Positions 10,711 to 22,944 of a DNA stretch of 64,000 nt are shown here, in pieces. The DNA comes from Haliclystus octoradiatus. Taxonomy: Eukaryota > Cnidaria > Staurozoa > Stauromedusae > Haliclystidae. The number at the start of each line of letters is the position of its first letter. Position 1 is the first letter of the stretch. The notes beneath the pieces are model-generated. The model worked only from the letters and a program-made list of their open reading frames with translations, searched no databases and had not been told where the DNA came from. The stretch is from NCBI GenBank assembly GCA_916610825.1, contig OU744449.1, positions 9,878,243 through 9,942,242 of the forward strand, read 5' to 3'. The position numbers were made by a program, and so were the translations under genes.

Positions 10711-13126
10711 ATGGAACAGATAGTGGAAAACCAAAACGTGCAAACAGAGAATAATAACAATCACCAACGGAGGAGAAGGAGAAAAACAATAGAAAACAAC
10801 TTAAAATTGTTGAAACTATACTATGTAAATATCAGAGGATTGAAATCAAAACATGACAATCTATCTGAAATAATACAAAGCATTGATGCAGATATAATCG
10901 GTATAGTAGAAACACATACTAGCAATACAGACAAGATAGAAATAGAAGGATATCGCATATACAGAAATGATAGAAATGATGAAGGAGGAGGAGTGTTGAT
11001 AGCTGTGAAGAAAAAATATAAAAATGTCACAATGGAGGTAAACAAAACAGAGAGCAGCATGGAAATTCTGTTGATAGCAGTTGGTACCAAAACTAAATAT
11101 CGAGTAGGAGTTGCATATTTCCCTAAAAGTGAGCAAGCAAAAAAGAAAACCCTCTGATCTCAGTACGAAGTGCTAAAGAAAGAAATTAACAAAGGTCAAT
11201 ATTACGGGCAAATAATTATTTTAGTGGGAGATTTTAATTGTACAGTTGGTGAAATAATAACTGGAAACCACAGAGAGATAACCAAGGGTGGACAACTGAT
11301 AAAAAAATTGATGATAGATTGTGAACTTGCGATGGTAAACAGCTGGAGAAAATGCAAAGGAGTTTGGACAAGAGTTATTAAGAAGGAGATAATCATTCAA
11401 TATTGGACTACGTTTTTGTAGAAGAAGAGTATGCAAGAAATCTAAAATCAGTATTGATAGATGAGGAAAAGTTATTTACTCCATATAGAGTCCTTAAAAT
11501 AGACAAATAAGTAATACTAAGATATAGCGATCACAGAGCGTGGCCGTGATAATGGAATGTGACGGAGCAGTGTCACATGGTAAAGAAAGTGAACAGAATG
11601 GACTCCTAACCAAAAGAGGTTATGAAAAATTTAACAGATTATTGCATAGAAACAAATTGTCCATAGTATTTGATAGTCAGGAAGAAATACAAGTATAATA
11701 TTCAGAATGGACAGAAAAAGTAATGTTGATCAAAGAAAAATGTAAACGGAGTGTAAAACTACTATACAGAAATGACAGTAATACAGAATTGTTCAAAGAA
11801 AGACAAAGACTTATTACAAATCACATTTACGAAGAACAACATTTTTCACAAAAAAAGAGGATGAAAAATACAGTAAATTTGTTAGAAAAAGGAGAAAATG
11901 AAATGAAAGAAGAAAGATTCTGGGAGTTCCGAAGGAGAAAAAAAGGGAGACAAGAAGAATTTCCTATATCCTTGGCTGATACCAACAGTAGAAAACAAGA
12001 AAACAAATTTCAAATTCTAAAAATATCTCAAAGCTTTTACAAGAAACTCTTCAACAGAACAAAACCAACAACGAAAGTGCGAAAGAAGATGAATTGAAAA
12101 TAAAGAAGAAATTAATGGATATAGAAATAGAAGGAAAAAGTCAGAAAAAGCTAGAACACTCTGCGGAGGAATGTAAAAACACAGTTAAATATCTCAAACG
12201 TAATAAAGCAGCCGACAGCGAAGGTTGGAAAAACGAAATGTTAATAGAAGGTGGTTCAGAGATGATAAAGTCACTTACTAAATTGTTTAACAAACTTGCA
12301 TCAGAAAATGTGACACCAGTTGAATGGGAAAGAATGGAAATAAAATCTATATATATGAACAAGGGAATAAAATCTGAAATGAAAAATAGAAGAGGATTAT
12401 TTTCAATAAACATTTCAAGCAAGAAATATGAAAAATCGATCATGGAGAAAGTAAAGGATGATATTAAATTCAGCACTTTTCAAAATGGAGGGAGAAGAGG
12501 AAGATCTACAAAAGACAATTGGCTAGCCCTGATGAGGATTTTAGACAATAATAAAATATTAAACAAAAATACTTATATTTTGTTTGCAGATGCGGAGAAA
12601 ATTGCTTCGACAAACTCTGGCTAGAGGACTGTCTTGTTGACCTTCACAATGCAGGTATGCGTTCAAGGGAGGTGGCAAAAATCTACAACCTTAACAGAGA
12701 TGCACGGATTACTATACAGACACCACATGGACCAACTTCTGAGATAGAGATTAAAAACATTGTTAAACAAGGCACTGTGTATGGCCCTCAGCTATGCTGT
12801 GTCAGCACTGATCTGATAAATGTTATTGGTAAACTAGCAACTACAATAGTAACACCAAATCCATTATTGATGACATTGCAGCTGCAGGGAGCAAATATAC
12901 CATAGAAACAGTAGGAGAAAACCTAGGAATAATGGAAAAGAAAAAAAAAAACTTTTAATATCGATAAAACAAGCTACATGATAATAAAATCATGAAGAAA
13001 AAAGCAGAAGAAGTAGTAATTAAGTTGAAAAAAGGAAACATCAATGAAACAAAAGAGTATATATACCTTGGAAATTGGATGACAAGTAAAGGAACTGCAG
13101 AAAGACAAATTGGGCAAATGGAAAAT
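10711..13126 (+). pseudogene. Non-LTR ORF2, endonuclease and reverse transcriptase (5' part)
   Basis: The endonuclease is seen as LKLYYVNIRGLKSK, then DIIGIVETHTS with the catalytic Glu, GGGVLIAVKKKY, and ILVGDFNCTVGE with the Asp/Asn pair at about 11219-11260. It breaks at stops near 11157 and 11421. The reverse transcriptase begins at about 12150 (VKYLKRNKAADSEGWKNEML) and runs through an Asn-Gly-Gly-Arg-Arg-Gly-Arg-Ser core at about 12483. It includes FADAEK near 12585 and VKQGTVYGPQLC at about 12760-12800. An intact YxDD box was not seen. The end of the ORF is 10 kb away at 23014. Confidence 0.8.
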
Positions 13127-13132
13127 AATATT

Positions 13133-13201
13133 TTACGTATGACGTAATGTAATGTCCCGTCTTGATTATGGGACAATGTTTTAATTTTGAAATATATGTC
13201 A
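13133..13201 (+). repeat. 5' LTR, 69 bp
   Basis: Matches 22945-23013 base for base except its second base (T for G, so the usual TG start reads TT) and one A/G change at about 13172. It ends TATGTCA. The ATATT duplication lies immediately to the left. Confidence 0.8.
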
Positions 13202-13219
13202 TGGCGCAGTTGATTATTT
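13202..13219 (+). other. Putative primer-binding site
   Basis: TGGCGCAGTTGATTATTT begins at the base after the LTR. The TGG start is complementary to the CCA end of a tRNA. I do not assign the tRNA. Confidence 0.55.
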
Positions 13220-13584
13220 AACCTACGACCAATTGAAACTACGATTTACTCACCTTCAACATTGCCAAGGCAATAAATACTGGCAAATCACCACAACACT
13301 AGTTTACATCACACCATAACCACAATTTATCACTCAAAAACATTGCATTTACATAACAACACGGGTAACACGCCCGCCCAGGTAAGCAGAACAACTCTTG
13401 CTTACAGCTACAGCAACCTGAACTATTGTTTCTTGGCTACCACGTCTCCATCGACACACAGGACTTATCTACTGTATAGTACCCCCAAAGCTTCACAAGT
13501 TCAACCTTTAATTGACGTTTAAAATCGAAACAAAGTCAACCCAACAGCAACTTTTAACAACACACTGATTTTCGAAAATCCAAG

Positions 13585-14530
13585 ATGGCGGGCAGTAAAT
13601 ACGATCCACGTAATTTTACCCCTAAAGGGGACCCACCCCCTTTTGATATCGAAACAGACAGAGAAAACTTCCATCTATGGAAACTAAGATGGGAAGATTA
13701 TTTACTTTCTCTGGCCTAGGGCGACTCATTGTTTCAGACACTGATGCAGCTATCCAAGCAGCAAAAACTGATGCTTCTAACAAACTCACACTCTCTGCAT
13801 TCAGACGAGGATTAAGCACTGAAACACTACGCCTGCTTCAGCACACTGAAAATGATGTATATGCCTACCTAAAAGCCTTAGAGGCAGCAGCGAACCAAGG
13901 AACCACACAGTGGATGTATCGCAAGGAGTTTTTCACCAGATATCAACATGAAAATGAGACTATAGACATGTTTATGGTCCACCTTAGGGAAATAGGTCTA
14001 AAGTGCAATTTCCCAAATTTAGAGGACAACCTCCTCAACCAATTAATGGTGGGCACAGGCGATGAATATAGCCAACAAAGGCTTCTCGCTCTTGGAAATG
14101 AAACCACTCTAGCCGACGCCCTAAAGCTAGCGCTATCCGAAGAATCAGCCAAACGGGATCAGCGAGCTGTGAAACCCAACCCCGCTAATATCACTAGAAC
14201 TGTTAGCACATACAAACAGAAAAAAAAACGACCAGAAGGCGGCATCCCCAATAAAATGCAACAAATGTGGCCATGTATCCCAAAGAGATAATCAATGTCC
14301 TGCTACAAATGCTGTCTGCCGTTGGTGTAACCAGCGTGGCCACTACGATCGGTGCTGCCCAAACCATTCCCAAGGGCAGCAAAACTCAACAACACCCAAT
14401 GGCAACACAACCCAAACCAGACTAGAGGCAATAGGGGATACAATCGTTCAGATTGTTCTGCACAGGTTAACTGCACTGCAAACAACAATGAATATGACGA
14501 AAATGTTGGAACAACCCACATAGGATCAGC
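13585..14530 (+). pseudogene. Gypsy gag with zinc knuckle, frameshifted
   Basis: The start at 13585 gives MAGSKYDPRNFTPKGDPPPF, then WKLRWEDYLL. The frame shifts near 13710 and continues as the capsid-like helical region (AYLKALEAAANQGTTQWMYR and following, to about 14230). A second shift near 14250 leads to a zinc knuckle of the form C-x2-C-x4-H-x4-C (CRWCNQRGHYDRCC, about 14317-14358), preceded by a degenerate CNKCGH unit. Gag packages the element RNA. Two shifts make this copy defective. Confidence 0.72.
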
Positions 14531-14559
14531 AATCGCAATGCGAGCTGACAGTGAAGTTG

Positions 14560-15665
14560 ACACATTAGAAAAACTTCACACTGTTTGTGTGACATTGTCC
14601 AGCAAGCTTCTCCCACATCACAAATGTCAAGCAAATTTCCTGCCAGACACTGGAGCAAACATTACTGCCATCACACCTTCAGTGCTTACTGCCATGGGAG
14701 CTACCCGCAACCAACTACTTGAGCCCCCCAGCCCCTCCCAAAGGAGCTAATGGAAAGACCGATGGCCTAACTACCTGGGGCTATTTCAAAGGTCTCCTTA
14801 CCTGTGGCAAGGGAAATTGTATGTTGGACGTCTATGTCATCGAAGGTTTAGCCCAACCAATTCTCTCACTAAAAGCATGTAACGCACTCCATCTAGTCTC
14901 ACATGATTTCCCCTCAATCCACACACTGAGCAATTACCAACCCCACCCCCGTCAACGGCACCCCCGATATCTGAAAATGAACGCTCTGAAAAATGGAAGA
15001 ACTCTCTACCAAGTTTCCCCGTCCCTTCGATGGATGTCTACGACAAATGGAAGGACCCCCGTTAACCATCAGACTTCAACCTGGCGCTCAACCTACCCGT
15101 ATACACTCTACGCACGCTCTTCCTATTCCTTTGAAAGCTGCATTCGACAAGGAGCTGGATGACCAAATACGAGCTGCTATTCTGGAAAATGGGAGCCAAC
15201 CTGTCCTCTGACGTATTCAATGAAAAGTGGTATGGTAAACTTTCTGGATTGCCAAGAGTAAAATTGATTGTGGAAGATATTCTCATCTACAGCAACACTG
15301 TAGAGCAACATTATAACGATGTCGAGCAAGTTCTGGAGGTGTTGTCATCCAACAGCATGGCAATCAATCCAGACAAAGTCCAATTTGCCAAGTCACAGGT
15401 ATCATTTGGCGGGTTTATGGTCAGTCAAGGTCATTACACCATTGACACCCAGCTGACTGAAGCACTCAGGTGCTTCCCAATCCCCCAAAACCGAACAGAT
15501 CTAAAGTCGTTCATGGGGCTGGCGCAACAACTTGGTGAATTTACTGATAACTTAACCATGTTAATGGAACCTTTCCGTGACCTCAACAAAGAGCACACTG
15601 CCTGGGTATGGACGGCAACGCATGATGCAGCATTCAAGAAGAAAACTTGCAACGCCCTGGCCCGT
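14560..15665 (+). pseudogene. Gypsy protease and deleted reverse transcriptase
   Basis: A retropepsin-type active site reads FLPDTGANITAI at about 14638-14673. After a frame change come the start of the reverse transcriptase (PLTIRLQPGAQPTRIHS, about 15055-15110; AAFDKELDDQIRAAILENG to about 15190). Then the sequence jumps straight to DVFNEKWYGKLSGLPRVKLI and VEDILIYS (15209-15295). The palm and finger motifs that normally lie between are missing, so roughly 100 or more residues are deleted. The YxDD-equivalent has Glu-Asp in place of Asp-Asp. The thumb region follows (KSQVSFGGFMVSQG). Reverse transcriptase is inactive. Confidence 0.78.
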
Positions 15666-17588
15666 CCACCCTAATTCACTTATTTCGATCCACGAAGAGA
15701 AACTGAGCTTCTCACTGATGCATCACGCCTTCATGGCCTGGGATTCGTGTTGCGCCAGCGATGCCTAGACGGAAAATGGTGCCTTGTGCAATGCGGCTCT
15801 CGCACACTTGCCAAACACGAGGCTAACTGGAGTGGCATGGCCGAAATTGAAGCGCTAGCAGTGGCCTGGGCAGTCACGCAGAAATGTAAATTTTTCCTGG
15901 ACGGTCTCCCCCATTTCACTGTGGTGACCGATTCCGCACCCCTTGCCCACATTTTCAACGACAAAAGACTAGATCAAATCGATAACGACCGCCTATTGAA
16001 GCTGAAAACTGCGCTCAGCCGATTTAACTTCACGGCACGTTGGACACCTGGCGCTCAACACAAAGCTGCTGATGCATTCTCTCGCGCACCTCACCGTACA
16101 GCTTGTGCTGATCATCAAGTACTGTCACCCACTGATGACGCAAACCGTGAATTCGTTATTCACGTCATCACACAGCTACATAGACCATCCACATCTGACG
16201 GATACTGCCCTAATAACACTCTGGATGAACTGGACAGCCATTTACAACACATCCGTGAAGTGGGAACCCACGACCCTGAATACTGTGCCCTTCTTAACGC
16301 GATACATGATGGCTGGCCGGCCTCCAAGGCGGATCTGCAAGGCAACGCACTACTGCAACCACATTTCAGGCATCGCTCGTCATTTGCTATTCGAGATGGG
16401 ATCATTCTTCATGGCCCAAGACTCTTCATTCCCCAACCGCTTCGAAAGACCACCCTTAACTTGCTTCATGCTGCTCACCAAGGCAAAACGAAGACCCTGG
16501 AGCGAATGCGTTGCACTGTCTGGTGGCCAACTGCAACGAATGATACACTACAGACCATCCGTCGCTGTCAACCATGCCAAGAACATCTCCCATCACATCC
16601 ACATGAGGTCAAGCAGTACAACCCTACTGCCACTCGACCATTCCAGAAGGTTCACAGGGATCTATTTGAGTATGGTGGGACTACATGGCTCACTTTAGCA
16701 GACGAATATACAGGTTGGCCTCACCTTGTCAAGCTAAAACACCACCCATGTGCTAGTGATATCATCCAAGCCATGCGTCAGTTTTTCGTAAATAACGCTG
16801 TTCCGCAAATCTTTCGCCCAGATAATGGCCCACAACTTGTCGCCTCTGCTGTCCGGGACTTCTTGCAAGAATGGGGAGTATACTTGGACCCTTCCTCTCC
16901 TCGTCTCTCCACTACTAATGGCCGAGCTGAAGCAGCGGTGAAGGCCATGAAAAAAATTGTATGCGGATCTTATGACCCACACTTGCTCACAGCGCTCGAC
17001 GGCGTTATTGATGGACTTATTGCTTATTGCAACACACCGAAATATGGAGGCCACTCACCTGCCCAGCTTCTTATGGGACATCCTCTTCGTGAACGACTGC
17101 CCGTACATCACTCTGCCTACGACCCGAAATGGACCAAAACTATACTGGAGCTTGATGAAATCACAGAAACGAGAAAACTCTCGTTAGACATGCACTATGA
17201 TCAACACTCAAAAGCCCTTCAACCTCTTGCAGTCGGTACCCCTGTGGTCATCCAACACCATGCCACTAAAAACTGGACTATTCCGGGATCCATTGTGGAA
17301 GTCCTTCCTAGACATGAATACTTTATCAAGACATCCAGTGGCCGAATTTTGCAACGCAACCGACGACTCCTCCGCATTCGACATGCTACCTGTGCAGCAC
17401 CCTCGACCATACCACATGCCAACGAAATCCCATCCAATGTGATCTTGCCTGCAAATGTCACTCCACCCGCTCCAGCACAAATCCCATCACCCCCTCCTTT
17501 ACAACCAACATCATTACCAGCACTCCGCACCAGTGGACGCATTGCTAATGCTAATCCCTGCTACAACGGTGACGAATGGGTGCAATGA
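15663..17588 (+). CDS. Gypsy RNase H-integrase, long open frame
   Basis: A 613-codon open frame (15747-17588) is preceded in a second frame by the RNase H start (YFDPRRETELLTDASRLHG, from about 15685). RNase H motifs follow: LAVAWAVTQ, VVTDSAPL and the closing ARWTPGAQHKAADAFSRAP at about 16035-16090. The integrase has an H-x3-H plus C-x2-C zinc finger (HAAHQGKTK to CQPC, about 16470-16580). Its DDE core reads HRDLFEYGG, IFRPDNGPQL and TTNGRAEAAVKA (first Asp about 16650, second about 16820, Glu about 16930). The C-terminus is Pro-rich after QRNRRLLRIRHA. The core residues are intact, so this half decayed less than the upstream part. Confidence 0.85.
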
Positions 17589-17829
17589 TGCAGACATCAC
17601 AAGCATTTACTACAATGGAGACGACAGAATACAAGCACCAAAAGCATTTACTACGATGGAGAAATCAACCAACAGACGGATATAAACATTTAATAAAAAT
17701 AAACAATACCTACCACATAATAACATGTTATAATCCATTCATGTTACATTTAACTCTAGAATATACCATTGACCCATATCACAAAATATGTATTTAGCAT
17801 CCTGAAAAATCATCTATTTAACTCATTAA

Positions 17830-17902
17830 CGACGAAAAGCCCGCAAAAGCCCGAAATTTGATCACTCCATTATGACGAAAAGCCCGTAGAAGCCCGCGCA
17901 TC
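17830..17902 (+). repeat. Subterminal AAAGCCCG repeats of the piggyBac
   Basis: Four near-copies of AAAAGCCCG or GAAGCCCG lie within 70 bases of the left terminus, two of them preceded by GACGA. The right end lacks them. They may be transposase-binding sites, which is inference. Confidence 0.5.
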
Positions 17903-18162
17903 GGTAAGAGTTTTGTTTTTGAAAGTGAGGCAGGGGTGAGGGCCCAGTCCCTTTCATTTTAGTATAAATACAAAACTGAAACGATCAGCTTTCTTCTGAT
18001 ACCAAACTTGTGGCTTTACGACTACGCGCTTTATTTTCTACGAATTATTTTCGCGGATCTATACAATTTGAGGACGTAAGTTTTTGCTACTTTCTGTTTT
18101 GGTGATATCGAAGTATACCCCCGTAATTTTATGTTTTCAACGGTCATTTTTTGAATTTCAAA

Positions 18163-19967
18163 ATGAGCAACGACGATACTTCTGATTCAAATTCAGATTC
18201 CGAATCTGATTTGCAGCCTTCGTCTCCTGGTAATCAAAATCAAATTGATCAACCGAGGGAGTTTGAAGAAGGATATTTTGATGAAAATGCAAGGTCTTGC
18301 GACGAGGAATCTTTTTATGGCTTTTCGTGTCCCAGCGACAGTGATGATTCTGATATTTCCGACGCATCTATTATTTCTGACGATGAGGCTGAGGCAAATA
18401 AAAGTAAAACGGCAGCTCAAATTGAAGTTGAAAAAGAACTAGAAAGAAATACGTTAGCTGATAGTTTTCTAATGCAATGGTTTAAAGATTCTGAATGGTC
18501 AGACGAGACTCAAGAATTTGAAGTGCCAGACTTTACGGAAATTCCTGGTTCAAATTATGTTATTCCAAACATAGAAGACAGTTCTGCTATTGATTTTTTC
18601 CAGTTGTTTTTCACTGCAAATGTTCAAAACCGCATTGTCGAAGAAACAATTCGCTATGCTTATCAACAACATGCTTTTTGGTTTCATTTTACCGTAGAAG
18701 AATTGCGTGCTTATTTGGGAATAAATATAGTCATGGGTTTTCACATTTTACCCGCAATTTATGACTATTGGTCAAGCGAGAAATTTCTAGGCGTTCAGTC
18801 AATAAAAGACGTTATGACTCGTGATCGTTTCATGATAATATCAAAATTTCTTCACTTGAGAAACAACAAAAAGGCACCTAAAAAAGGTGAACCTGATTAC
18901 GACAAAATTTATAAAGTCCGTAATATTTTTAACAAAATTAACAAATCATTTCTACGAGTTTACACTCCTGAAAAACAACTTTCGATAGATGAGGGCATGA
19001 TTAAATTTCGCGGTCGCATTTCCTTCAAGCAGTACATGCCTAAAAAGCCAATAAAACACGGAGTAAAAGTATGGATGATTGCTGAGTCAAAATCAGGCTA
19101 TGTTTCCAACATGGAGGTCTATTTAGGCCGAAGCAAAGAAAACGATAAGCGAGAAACAGGGCTAGGCAGAAAAGTTGTTTTGAGATTATCGCGACCCTTC
19201 TGGTATCAAAATCGACATCTGTATTTCGACAATTATTTCAACTCACCTTCACTACAAAAATCTCTATTGAAACGAGAAACATTTTCTTGCGGCACGCAAC
19301 TTGTAAATCGAAAAACTTTTCCAGATGATTTGAAAAAACCAAAGAAACTAAAAAAAGGCGAAGTAAGAGTCAGGCAGAAGGGTCCACTGGTTGCAACTCA
19401 ATGGCGCGACAAGCGTGTTGTAACCATGCTTTCGACTAGCCACACAATCCCGGCGAAAGAAGTTTATTTTGCTGGTGAACAGTTGCCTGGTGGTAAACCT
19501 GATATTGTTGAAAGTTACAACTGTTTCATGGGTGGAGTGGATAGAAATGATCAACTACGTTCCTATTATACTGCCGGTCGCCCTGCCAAAAAATGGTGGA
19601 AGTATATTTTCTGGTTTCTCTTCAATGTTTCAATGGTAAATGCGTGTATTTTATTAAATCTCAGCGATTCTGCAACAAAACACTCTTCACAGCTAGAATT
19701 CAGAAAGCATTGGCAACTCAATTAATTGGGGGCTTTACAAGTAGAAAAAAACGGCACAAGCGGAATTTGTCTTCGATTGCTGATGGCGCTGGTCCATTCA
19801 GTCATCACAAATGTATTCGTTGTGAAGGTTCGAAGGCGGACTGCTATAATTGCAGAAGGAAAGGCAAGAAAACACCGAGTGGGTATAATATCAGAACTGT
19901 TTACATCTGCTCTCATTGCAATATCCGTTTGTGTCGTGAAACATGTTTCATTGAGCACCACGCATAA
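18163..19967 (+). pseudogene. piggyBac transposase, one frameshift from intact
   Basis: The reading starts at MSNDDTSDSNSDSESD (18163; an in-frame Met 12 bases earlier is also possible). The first 100 residues are acidic. The DDE_Tnp_1_7 core follows from about 18595. The catalytic Asp positions are seen in LSIDEGMIKFRGR (about 18980), YFDNYFNS (about 19226) and MGGVDRNDQLRSYY (about 19530). At about 19700 a one-base shift moves the end into another frame. That frame encodes QLIGGFTSRK and then a Cys-rich finger (C-x2-C repeats from HKCIRCEG to LCRETCFIEHH, 19805-19960) like the DNA-binding tail of piggyBac. Apart from that shift the protein is complete, so the insertion looks fairly young. 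It excises and inserts at TTAA. Confidence 0.88.
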
Positions 19968-20154
19968 ATTCAAATAACAACTGAATTTATCCAAAAATTA
20001 TAAGGCTGGGTGTTTCGTCAATGCTTTTCTCAGGCAAAACAGTTTTCGGCATAACACAATTTTCACCACTCCATCTATAAAATAAAAAATAAACCCCCAA
20101 AAAAACAAAAAAAATATCTAGTATTTAGATAAATGAGAGGGAAAATGTTCAAAA

Positions 20155-20270
20155 AAATGACGTCAAAATCGAACGTAATCATGCAATTTGATTGGTCGGC
20201 CCATGTCCATGTCCTCGTGTTTGGAAATTCAAGGATAAACATTTTTCAAAAACTTCTGTCGAAATTCGAA
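20155..20270. repeat. Repeat shared with a NEK10 intron
   Basis: This stretch (TGACGTCAAAATCG to CTGTCGAAAT) aligns with 25038-25140 in the same orientation, with an 11-base gap and scattered changes. The rest of 19970-21000 is AT-rich and shows no gene. Confidence 0.55.
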
Positions 20271-21002
20271 AACACTTCATTGAAAAGCACTCAAAAGTCG
20301 GTCAATTAAATAGTGATATTCAATACGATGCGAAAAGTCATTTTCCTAGTTTCTCAAGGATGTATTAATTAACAAGTCGTTATCAATTAAATTCTTGTCT
20401 CCTTTAATATAAATAACCATTGTTAAATTGGTCTACTGTCATAGCAACGGTAACTAGTATTAAACCCAGACAGAACAAGAAAACAAAATTCTTACTGAAA
20501 TCGAAAATTTTGATCTTTTAAATAATCACAAATGTAGTAAAACAATAGTCATGAACATGATGTATAATTTATTGAAAGAAAGCAGTAGCAAATAAATATT
20601 CCTGAAAAAATAATAAATTTTAGTTACAAATTAATTTGTTGTTAGGTTTTTAAATTAATTCGAAATTTGAATAAATTAGAATTTTGCAAGCAAAGTTTAC
20701 CCAGCTGTACAAAGAAATCAACTGTTTTTTATATTTTCAAAACTAGCTCAAAACCAATATCTGTCGTCGCTGAAATAGAAAAGAAAATATCCATGAGTAA
20801 AAAATTATCAACTAAAATCTCGAAAATATTTTTGCTGATTTCACTCTAATAAATTTCACACTTCCATGTCAGAGTCATAGCCGACGTCATAGTCTAAGCA
20901 CCCGCTAGGCAACCGCAGTATTTCTACATTTTTCCAAACAAAGGAAATTTTATTTCAGTTTCTGCAATAAAGTCAAAATTTTTCAAAAATCGTCAAAACT
21001 AA

Positions 21003-21833
21003 CCCCTAGGTTATACGCCGTACTTTCGAGAGCCGTACCAACTTTTTTTGGTACGCCGTACCAATTCGACCAAACACAAAAAATTATAAAAGTGAGATTA
21101 TACGCCGATCCAAAAGTGGCGTCCCAGTTGATTTTTGTTTGAACTTTACCGCTTCCTGTGAGAAGAGCTGTGACATTCTGTTCTGAGAATCCGTAATAGA
21201 AAGACTTTTTAATTCGAAATCTGCATAGTTTTTACTGCAAATTATTATTTGTCGACATACGCGTATTTACAAAGCCACTAAAATATATTTGGTTTACAAT
21301 CACGATGCTCAAGATTATGTTATCTTCATACTTAAAATATTTTTCATATTTAAAGTGCTCAAAAACAATATATCATTGATAGATAGATTATTTGCTTTCG
21401 ATAAAATCATGATAAAATATAAAAATGGCAAAGAATACACAAATGTGATCACAACAGTAGTTTATTCATTTATTTGAATTTAAAACGTAATACTACACCA
21501 CCGCTATTGTTATGATACGATTACTAACCACGGTTACTTAGCAACAGGCAGGAAACAATAAGAAATTCATACAGAAACCCCCTGGAAATGACGAAAACAT
21601 TCCAAATTCGAAATGGTACGCCTCACGAAAGTACGGCGTATATTCCAACTGCTTTTTCAGGCGTACCGGTACGGCTGTTTTCAGTTTGGTACGCCTGGAT
21701 CAGCCGTACTTTCGATTTTGGGTCGACCCAAAAATTAATCGCCGTACTTTGCCAGATTATACGCCGTACTTTCAGGCGTGCCGATCCATTTTTGATGGAT
21801 CGCCTCTCGAAAGTACGGCGTATAACTTAGGGG
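21003..21833. mobile_element. Inverted-repeat element (MITE) with TAA duplication
   Basis: The ends are 30-bp inverted repeats with one mismatch, starting CCCCTAGGTTATACGCCGTA on the left. They are flanked by TAA at 21000-21002 and 21834-21836. Further inverted copies of TACGCCGTACTTTCG lie inside, making both ends strongly self-complementary. A 3-bp TAA duplication suggests PIF/Harbinger-mediated movement. There is no coding sequence of its own. Confidence 0.75.
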
Positions 21834-21839
21834 TAAGAA

Positions 21840-22900
21840 AATTAATAGTTTGAAGCATTAACCGAATTGGTGATAGGATGCAAACTGGAGTGAATGATTT
21901 GAATAAGTTTTTTCAAAGTTTGAATCATGATCATATAATTTTAAAAGTTTTAAATGAATGAATGAATTTGTAGTTCTAAATCATCAGATTTTTTGATTGA
22001 TTGGAGTCAAAAGAAAAAAGTTTGTTTTTATATTCTAGAGATTTTTCAAAAATATTTGAGACCTTCAAGCTTCAAGTTGCAAGGTATTTTATTGAATTTG
22101 TGGTTGAGTTGTAATTTGATAAAGTTCACACTTCCGCGGCAAAGACATAAAAAAAATAACTTTCTAGTGTTCAATTATCCGTTGTCAAAGTAACCGTAAA
22201 TTAGCACTATTCAGAAAGGTTTTTCGTGATTCCAGCGCTTTTGATAAGATTTTAATGATTCCCGAAAAACTGAAATTATTGAAATATTATTTGAATTTCA
22301 TGGTTGAGGAATAAAAATCGGGTTGAATTTCAAAGAATAAAGCATAACAAACCTGTGAATCAAACTAAATTTAAATTGGAATCAATTATTTGTAAATAAT
22401 TATTTATTTAATTCGGTTTAAAATATTAATTATATTATTACAAGTTTCACAAAAAACAGTGTCAGAACAGATATAAATAACCAATACAGTAGAATAAATA
22501 GAAAACGGTAAAACATAACTTGTTTCAAGAATCAAGAATGTCTCAAATCCTATTTTTGCCGCGAAAACTTGATTCCTGTGGTGAGCTCCCTGTGGATACA
22601 GACACTGACTGGGGGTTGAGAAGCGCGAAATTTGAACAGTTTCATGCAAATGCACGATAATTTTTGATGTCCTGACTTCACCGAATTTTCTCGGAGAAGT
22701 AAGACACTGATATATACTTATTATGGCACTAATGGAAAGAGGATTTATCAGGCTTCCATGGGGCATGTTTCTTTGAATGATATTTGTTGAAATGACTGAG
22801 CTACAGCGCTTTGAAAACATTTAAAAATCATTTTTCTAAAAGAGCTTTGCGGCCTTCGTCATCAGGAGTTGTTTTGAAGGAAATCTCTTCGTTGTTAATG
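21840..22900. other. Non-coding right part of the piggyBac
   Basis: AT-rich sequence. The 138-residue minus-strand frame at 22404-22820 has no recognisable motif and I do not call it a gene. Confidence 0.4.
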
Positions 22901-22934
22901 AGTTAATGATTGCATTGATGTAATGTCAACCCTG

Positions 22935-22944
22935 TCAAGGGGTA
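22935..22944 (+). other. Polypurine tract of the Gypsy element
   Basis: TCAAGGGGTA directly precedes the 3' LTR, at the place where plus-strand DNA synthesis is primed in LTR elements. The tract is short. Confidence 0.5.

Larger units (their letters stand above)
17822..22902 (+). mobile_element. piggyBac-like transposon, 5.1 kb
   Basis: TTAA duplications lie at 17818-17821 and 22903-22906. The terminal inverted repeats are 15 bp with one mismatch: CTCATTAACGACGAA at the left and CTCATTAACAACGAA on the opposite strand at the right. The transposase lies close to the left end, and about 2.9 kb of mostly non-coding sequence follows, including a nested inverted-repeat element. Removing the element rejoins the 3' untranslated part of the Gypsy element across a single TTAA. 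Confidence 0.88.

Noticed and set aside
17870..18150. Host promoter
   Set aside because: The sequence lies inside the piggyBac left end and more likely serves the transposase.
22404..22820. 138-residue minus-strand protein in the piggyBac right part
   Set aside because: No family resemblance and no promoter context; likely a chance frame in non-coding transposon sequence.
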